Source of the DNA: CBDCWQ01 sp965223435
GTDB lineage: Bacteria; Myxococcota; Kuafuiibacteriia; Kuafuiibacteriales; Kuafuiibacteriaceae
NCBI GenBank assembly: GCA_965223435.1
Contig: CBDCWQ010000019.1
Span: forward strand, 124,001 to 188,000
Length of the DNA: 64,000 nt
Direction of reading: 5' to 3'
Positions 52,283-61,200 of this stretch are shown one piece after another. Made by a program: the position numbers and the translations under genes. The notes under the pieces are model-generated. The model made no database searches. It was not told the DNA's origin and worked only from the letters and a program-made list of their open reading frames with translations. Within the stretch, counting starts at the first letter, position 1. Each line of letters starts with the position of its first letter.

Positions 52283-55200
52283 TTATGGCGCAAGAGGGGC
52301 GAACTGGAAGTCGTGAATGATCACGTCGACCCGCTTTTTGGAGGCCGGCGCTCTCGGCTCCTTGGCCTCGGTATCCTCTGGAAGCTGGTGGAGCCATAGG
52401 TTGATCCGAACCTCTTCTTTTCCGGGCTCCTGAATAAACTCAGATTCATCGAAGAACCACGTCTCGATGGCTTGTCCGCGTTCCCTTCCAGCATGCATGC
52501 TGAACCTGATCCGGTCTTCGCGCCAGTCAAATACGTAGGTATTGATCTTTTCGACCTTGCTGGGATCAGGCGTGAAACGATGCACAAATCCGGGGTCGTA
52601 CGGCGGCATGGCGAATTGGACAGGGTCGTTTCCGGCAATGCCCCAACGGGCGATTTCGATGTCGATCTCACGATTGTGAAGGGGGGCGCCACCTTGAAGA
52701 CTGTTGTCCCAAGTAAACAGGCCCAAAACGGCGTTCTGGTCCCAGCTCTCGAGATCCGCTTCAACGGTGAAGGCGTATCGTCCGTATCCGAACGCCCCCT
52801 TCAAGATCACTTCGGCTCCGTGCCAGCGATCGGGATACTGAGGGTCTCGCGTGATGCTGAGGCGTAGGGCACCGTTTTCGTCGATGCGTACGTTCTCCTC
52901 GCGATCGCTGAGGTAGTTGGCATTCGGCCCGGATTCCGCGCCGTTTGGACTGTGTCGCCGCGCTTCCATTTTGTGACCAGCAAACTCGACGATATGAAAA
53001 GGAACCGGTGCAGCGCCGGAACAGGGCACGGGCGTGAAGAGTATCTCGTCGTCACCACAAGACTGAAACTGACCATCCGAATCCAAGATGTCTTTGAAGC
53101 CGTTGTATTGGTGCCGGAGGACACCCCGATCGGGCGGGAAAAACTCGCGATACCAGGCAAAATCTTGGTCTCTCGAATCCTCGCTTTGATTGTAGTGTCC
53201 GTACTCGTCGCGCATTTGCATTCGCGTCCATTCTTCTTGGGGACTGCCCAAGATCTTGGTGGCATCCGTGGCGCGTTCCTCCACGCCGTACCCCCAGACA
53301 TCCATGAGGCGCTCATTGAGTCGGGGACCGAGTTGGGCCCCGTACCACTCTCGCCGGTGTTGGACCAGAATCATGAGTCTTCTGATGACCGACTCTTCGC
53401 TCCCGCGTCCTTGCAAATAGTCGTGGAATGCTGCTTCTGCCGGGCGCGTGTCACCGCCTTTGAGGCTCAAGAAATCCTTTATATTCACAGTCTTCTCGCC
53501 ATAGATCTCCGCAAGAACCTTCATCGAGTTGAAGACGGCTTCGGCCTCAGCGCGCAACCACTGGGAGTAGTAGAAGTCGCGCCATTGCCGCTCGGACATC
53601 GGCGACGCCGGCCTGCCCGGTGTGGGCTCTGCACACCCCCGCTTGGTTGCGTCTCGGCAGGCCACCGGATGCGTGAACTGGCCTTTTTGGTGATCCCTAT
53701 GGTGTGTGATCTGGTGGACGATTTCGGCAATCAGATGCTCTGGGGTATTTGCAGAACTTTCGTGGATTTGAATGAATAGGTTGGGATTCGCGAAGCCCGG
53801 ATTCCAGTGAGGTACCTTTTTCCCATCGTTGTCGGTATCGCCTTTGGTCCAAGACATACCACTGAGCGCTTGATCAAGGACCCGCCGGGCCAACCTGTCA
53901 TAAGTTAAGGACTTGGTCGTGAGAAGATCTCTCACGCTCGACATCGGATTGAGGCTGCCCTGAATCACGATGTCTCCCTCGGTCTCGGGGGCCTCCGCGG
54001 TCACCAGATTGCAGTTCGGGTTGGTCACACTTTCTGGAAGCTGAGCGTGGCCCCGAATGCTGTCAATACTGAACGCGACATCGTCAAATTGGCCCGGAAG
54101 AACGTTGGGAAAGAAAGAAAAGGCAATCTGTGCGATCTGATCAAAATTACGCTTCTTGTAGCTGGAACTGCTGGGACTGCCATCAGATCCATCGCCCTTC
54201 AGTCCTTTGAGCGGCACCACAATGGTGACTTCCTTGTCGGCGCTGATTTGGAACCGTTCCGATGCCCAATGGTCTTGGTCATCCTCGGAGAACCGAATGT
54301 TCACGCAGCCTGCATTGATCGCGCTTTCTGACTTGTACTTGACGGCCTGGACCTCAAAGCTGATGGCCTCGAACCGAGTCAAATCGATGTCCAACGCCTT
54401 GTACGCAGCACCCCATTCGGAGAGTCTCGGATGCGAGAATACCAGTCGGTTGCCACCTGACATCCGTTCCGTTTTGGCCGTAACGTCGCTTGGAGGTTCA
54501 CCTTCAACGAGCTGACCGCCAGGGACGGCGACGTTCCATTCCTGACACGCTTCATCACAGTCCGGCGTGGTTTCGAAATCTGAGAAAAAGAGCTGATCCG
54601 GATCATCATCCCCGACTCCCGGGCCCCGCCCCCCGGTGAGGCCGAGCTCAATCCAGACGGGCACTTGGCCCTTCATGCCGAGCGCCTCGTTTTCGAAATA
54701 GATGACCTCGATAACCTCATCGCCTGGGAGAACATTGAGCCGCTCGAAGTTCGGCGTGAAATGAATGTCAGCATTCTTGCCAGCGGGGAAATACGCCTGG
54801 CCGCCGCTCGGCTCCAGCAGGCCGTATTTGCTCCGGACTTCGAAGAGAACCCCGTTGATGGTCCGGTTTTCGCCTTTGATGGAAACGCGGTCAGCCAACA
54901 CGTCGTACCAAGGGACTCGCTTGCGAAAAACCTGAATCCGCTCATGCGGAGACACCGACACATCATCGGGTACTTCTTCAGGTACTTCTTCTTCTTCAGG
55001 CTCTGGTTCCACCTCGGGCTCTGGGTCGACCACCGCTGGATGCGGTGAAACGGGCACCACTGCGCCGAGGACGTCCTGCACCTCGACGACCTCTGCTTTG
55101 TTGGGCAGCACATGCTTGATGCCGAATTCAACCCACTCCGAGACGCCTTCAGGGCTGGTAAACACAAAAGCGATGTCTCGAACTTGTTTCGATAGTTGGC

Positions 55201-58200
55201 CTAGCGCCTTGCCCTCAGGTTTGAAGTAAGTCTCGTTCAGGCCTACCACGATGGTTTGGTAGCTTTCAGTGAGGCTGGTCCGGCCCGAAACCCAAGCCGC
55301 ACCACCCTGTTCCACCAACCGCACGTGCACTGTCTGTCCGACGCTGCTCTTGTTCAAGGCGGCCGCATCAAAATGTAGGGTGTTGAATCGACTCAAGTCT
55401 TTGTCCACCTCTCTCCAGGCCGCAAGGAAGTCGGGCTCCGGAGCGAGTGACTCGTCGCTGACGATGAGCGTCTGAGCTTTGATCTTGAGGTGTCCGTCCG
55501 CCCCAACGGTCCCATCGTCCAGCAGACCGACCCGACCGAATTTGTTCGCTTCTCGCTCGCCTTCGACCGCAAAGTTGTCCCACAGCACCGGATTCGGATC
55601 GAGGCCGGTATCGAAATCGACCTGATAGGTGGGGCGAATAAGCGATCGTCCCCAGGTCTCATTCAGTTGAAAAACCAACATCGGATCGTAGTACAGCCCA
55701 GCAAATCTGCGGCCATGCGCCGTCATGGTATGGGTATAGCTACCATAAGCCGGAACGGTGAACCGCACCTTGCTCCGGCTCACGACATCGATAATGCTAC
55801 CCGTTTCAAGACCGTATTGATCGTAGAACACACCCGCAACGCGCGGTGCCGCATTGTACTCGATGGGGGCGCCCCCGTCGTTGTGGATGGTAAAAGAAAA
55901 ATCCACATCCTCGGATCCGACTTTCACCACCTTTTTCGGCGGATCGATGCGAATCGGATCCTTTGGATCGAAGTGCACCCAAAGCTCACGCTGATAGACC
56001 GCCTCGGTATCCACGTCTGTAAAAGTCATGATGACCTTGATGGTTTTGACGCCGTTGACCGTTTTCGTGCAAGGCGTCACATTGGGAACCGCCCCGCAGT
56101 CCGGGGGGTAGTGGCCGAGCTCCCGCACAAATTCATCGCGGTCAAACGCCATGGTGTATCTGTCACGGCCCAGATCATCGTTGGGGAGCTCCGTTCCGAA
56201 GAACCACTCAGCCGCATTTCTTTCGCCGTTCACTTCCATCGTTTGGCCGTCTCGGAGGCCAGGCTTCAGCCAGTTCTTGTAGTAGGGCACCTTTCCGGGG
56301 GCTTCGTGTTCGGGGTGGTCGATGATTCGCACTTTGTAGCGCTTGTCGCTGATACTCCCCAGAGGGTTCCTAAACTGCAACTGATAGAGCTTCAAATCGG
56401 TGCTGACACCACGGAGGGTGACTTCTGCGCGGGTCTTGTGCCCCTCGGTGAAGTAGATCAGATCCTCACCCCCGGTAGGCGCGTCATCACTCACCACCGC
56501 ATCGACCAACGCACCGGTTTGAAGAGTCACTGCGGTCAACTGACCTGCACTGTGGAGTTCGCGCAGATTGCTCAGACTCCCTCCTTCGGGCAGGAAAAAA
56601 AGCGTCCATTCGTCGCCTCCGGATGCTTCGGCCCCAAAGAAAGGTACATCGATGGAGAGGGGAAGTTGCTCACTGTAGAAGCTTCCTGGAAGGCATTCTT
56701 GTTCATGGCTCACCAGCTCGCCCGCAGGCATATCTGCAATTTCTCCAACACTCAGGCCTACGGGCATCATGAACAAGACACGACAGTTGCTCGACAGGTC
56801 GTTCTTGAACTCAAAGTTAATATGGCCCCGCCCGTCAGAATAGAGCGTGAAATCGTCTTCATAGATCGTGGTCGCCTCACTGGGAAGCTGAAGGGTCACG
56901 CCCGACACTGCGTCAGCCAACGGCCGGTCGTCCTCTTCTGGCAAAGGAGCATCTTCTGGCAAAGGAGCATCTTCTGGCAAAGGAGCAAGATCCCCGTCCT
57001 CTGCCGCGGACTGGTCCGGACTTGCCGAATCGTCGTGGACGAATCCGCCTTCAGCTCCGCAGACGGCGAGAATCTCGTCTATGGTTTCGGCCTCGCCCAG
57101 ATCGATGGACGAACGGCGCATGAAAAACTCAAGTCCGGCTTCGGTCTCGCGGGCTTTCGCATGGGTGACGACGTGCAATGAGCCCGTTTTTCCGTATTCG
57201 GCGAGAGAATCGACCAGCTCGCCCGCAAGCAGGGTCCACGTAGCATAGTAGCCTAATCGTGCAGCCGCCCTCGGTCGAACCTCCTTCTCCCACGGCGGGC
57301 TTGGTGGAACATCAAATGCGTCACCCGGCTTGGCAATCGAAATACCCCCGGTGAGATGCGCGACGCAGTCCGAAAACGTCCCGAAAACATTTGTGGAGAC
57401 TCCGATGTTCCTCTCGACCACATTTTTGGCCTCTGGTCGCTTCAACACCGAAGCGAGATATCGATAAAATTCTTTCGCCCCCCCGCCCAGCGAAACCCTC
57501 TGAATCTGCGACAGAGCACGCGCCTCGGCGATAACATGAGACCATTCCTGTGAGCTGAAGAAGCTCCTGAGCGCATCCAGATTGATTGGCGTCACGATGG
57601 CCCCTTCAGGCGCCGAGTCATCCAGACTCGTCAGCGAAAAGGTGTGGTCTTTTTTCGCGTAGGGTTTTGTATTGGGATGCCCCTGCGTAAAGGCGCCCTT
57701 CGAAATGAGAGCGACCGACAACATACGTTGTTCGCCGCGAACGAACAGGGCCGAAGAAGGCTCTTCGTCGTTGGCCTCGTAATCGATTCTCTTGTTTGTC
57801 CAGCCGGGCTTCGAATTCACGAGTTCGATAAGCCGGTGAGAGAGGAGTTCGCCGCTCTCTTTGCCGTAGATCATGACTTCGAGATCGGCCGGGATCTGCT
57901 CCTCAGATTCATCCTGGGCGAGGTCGTAGCGAACGCGCGCTTGGAAGGCGTCGCCGCCGAAGTCGAGGACGCCTTGGATTCCAAGATGCCACGCAGCATC
58001 GTACTTCTTTTGTGCGTTTTCTTCACCGATGACGCCAGCGACGTAATCTCCTTCGGAAGCAGCGACCAGAGCCAACCCTAGGTCCTTCGCACTGGGCGGC
58101 ATCCCCCAGTGCGATCGCTGGTGTTTCTGAATCATGGCGACAACACCAGCCAAGGATGTACTGCCGAAGTAGACGCGTCCCCGGCTCGCGGCCCTATCGG

Positions 58201-61200
58201 GGTCGATGGGCCATCCAGTATTCTCTACGATCGGCCAACGCCACTCCTCTAGCCCGTTGGCCCGAGGCGTAAGACATGAGCGCTCGGTGCGCGAACTGAT
58301 GCAAACCGCTTCGAACCCCGAAACCTCTTCCTCGAATTTATGCTCGACAAGGGCCTGGGGCGAAACCGTTCCCCCCAGGTAATCAACGCGTCGTCCCTCA
58401 ATGGCATCATAGAGCACGCCTCCCCGGGTGAGTTTGTATCGGGTTACGGTTTCGCTCTGAATGTCGCTGGAAGCGTCCAGAGGCGCAAACAAACCATCAG
58501 CAGAGAACTGAAATGCAACCCGTGTATTGAACCCATCAACCTCACCAACAACGTCGCTTTCGATCTCAATTCGATCATCACCGCAGGCATCACCACCGCG
58601 TCCCCCCCCCTGCATGTAGTCACACGCCAGGTTGGACGAGACGCCATCCTTCGCCTCTTTGGATACCGAAATGGACTGACCGCCTGAAAAATCATCATCC
58701 TCTCGAGCTTTCCTCAACTCGTTCAGACTCACGTGCCAAAGAGAGCTCGGATCCTCCTCAACAGCCTCGACGTATCCAATTTCGCCATCGTAGGTCCGCA
58801 CCCACCGGCTATCGTTCGCACCATCGCCGTCCTGGTCTTGCATGCACCAGGCCACAAGATGCAGATCCAAGGCGTGGATAAAGGTCTCGCAGAGTAGCTC
58901 ACCTTCCTCTCCGGTATCTGGAAACAACGCCTTGCGCGTTTGAAAGTAGTCGTTCGGTATGCGAAGACCATCCAAGGTCATGCTGCCGCTGGCCGCCCAA
59001 GTACGCGTATCGACCGAGGTCGCATCTTCGTAGCGACTGGCGTGCCATCCACCATCCGCGGTTTGGGCTAGGTAGACGGTTTGTTTAAACTTCGCGTTCT
59101 TCGTCCTTATCCCGTACCGAGGCTCAATAAACGTGGCGACGATGTCGGCGAACACCCGTTCAGGGCGCGTAAAGCGAGGCGTTTCTGAGAGCGGACTGAC
59201 AGGAGGAAGCGCCTCGGCCACCGCTCTCAGCACCGGCACTTCGTAGGTGATAGGAACGCCGTTTACTTCGAGCGTAAGCGTAAGCGTCTTGCGGGAAATC
59301 CGAGGCGCCTCGTCTGGGAGATGAGGGCCCATTGTGATGTCAAAACGCTGAGCGCCCTTGGTGTACGTCATGGAAGTCGGAAGGGCCTGGGAATTCTTGG
59401 AGAAAATCACCTCTGACACCTGGCGTCCCAGCGGATATCCACGCTCGGCGGTGCGAGAGACATAAGCTCTCATGCTGATTGGTGCGGCATGGGTCGAAAT
59501 TGTCGGCAACAAACCGCCTGAGGAGCTTACAACGTCTTCTTTTCGGTACTTCCACTCGAGCACCAAGGGGTCACCGACCTCGGATTCCCGATCGAAGTAG
59601 CGGTACACCGCGCCGGCATCGTCTTCGCCCCAAAGAATGGCATCCTCTCGTGCCTCGCCCTCCGCATCGACGGCGTATCGACGCACCAAGATTTTGGTGA
59701 TGCCGTCTTGGGTAACCCGATACGCCGAAAGAGTTTCGCCCGCGATGGACCTGGTGACCTGCCTCACCTGACCGTGCGGGGTCACCTGGTAGAGAAGCTC
59801 TCCCTTATCCGAATAAGCTTTCTCTTCCAACTCCGTCTGAAGCGGCATACCGAATACGGATCGCACGTAGCGAAGCTGGGACATCGTTTGACTATCGCTC
59901 TTTTGGATAAACCAGCGAACCACCCCAGGCGCATCGGTTGCTTCCCAGGTTTCATAACCCATGGCGACCGAGTTATCGGCGCCGCCCTCCACATGGTACT
60001 CTAAGGATTCTTTCAAGTTTCCGTAGATGGAAAGCTCCATCTCGCCGAATGTCTTGGTCACGCCGAGTCCGCTTAGACGCTCCGAAACATCGTTATCATC
60101 CGAAAAGTCGAAGGCCTCTGCCACGCGCTCAACCAAAGAGGCCAAAGTGAAGGTAGGCCGATCATTTTCGGGAAGAATCGTTGCATAGACCCAACCAGGC
60201 GCTTCGCTGATGCTTCCGTTGTATGCATAGTACGGGCACCGATCTTCACCGTGGCTGTTGAGGCCAGGCCGGTACTCAAGCCTAAGCCCCTCGTCGACCG
60301 CCAAAAGAGTGCCCCCATTTTCGCACGAATCCAAAACAAGGTACTCAAGCGGCGGCCGAGCAAACAGCCCCGCCATATCGACGTCGACCTCCGCCCCGCT
60401 TGCACCAAAGCTGGTCACGTGACCGGTGCGTGCGAGGGCACTTCGTTGTTTGCGAACGGGGTCGTAGCCATCGAGATCGATCGTGACGGTCTGATCTTCC
60501 TTGACGACCACATGGCGGTCCTCAGCGCGAGGCATTCGGGGCGCACGGTAGGGCGCAAAACGAGGAGACAAAGTCCCCAGCATTTCGCGGGTCCAATAGG
60601 ACCTCTTCGCGTCTTGAAGGCTTGCCGGCGGCCCGAGTGCGACCGCCATTCGTTCGCTCACGTACATCGTAACCTTCGCGGGCTCACTACAGCGAAACTT
60701 GTCGCAGGCCCGATACTGCATCTCGACTTTGCCCACGTAGCCGTGCGGTGGATCGTACCGAAGCATATCCCCCTCCACCTCGGCTTCACCCACGGAGGGT
60801 TTTGATACCAAATCGTAGTGGAGCGAATTCCTATCCGAATCGGTACCCAACAACTGAAGCCAACGGGTTTGATCCACCGGCGTGACCGACGTAACATCCT
60901 TCACTTCAGGGCGCGCATCTAGGGCTTTCTCGATCTCAGCGATCACCTCCCCGCACACCAAGCTGCGGTCTGAATACTCAATACAGTACCCAATCGTATC
61001 GCTTGAGCTCGTCTTGGAGCCTGGGAAAAACCGAGCTTTGCCATTTTCAAGCGTCTCTACTGCGTGACCCTGATGACTCTTTTTGTCCCAGATCACGCCC
61101 CTCACCCCGGGTGCCAAAACATCAGGGCCCAAATCCAATAGGGCATAGCCATCCACGTAAGCAGTCACGATTCTTGTCTCAGACATCGCCGAGACCGAAG

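Noticed and set aside
59083..59100. GTTTAAAC followed by TTCGCG inside the giant gene as a TIR relic
   Set aside because: It lies in coding sequence without the paired end; probably chance.
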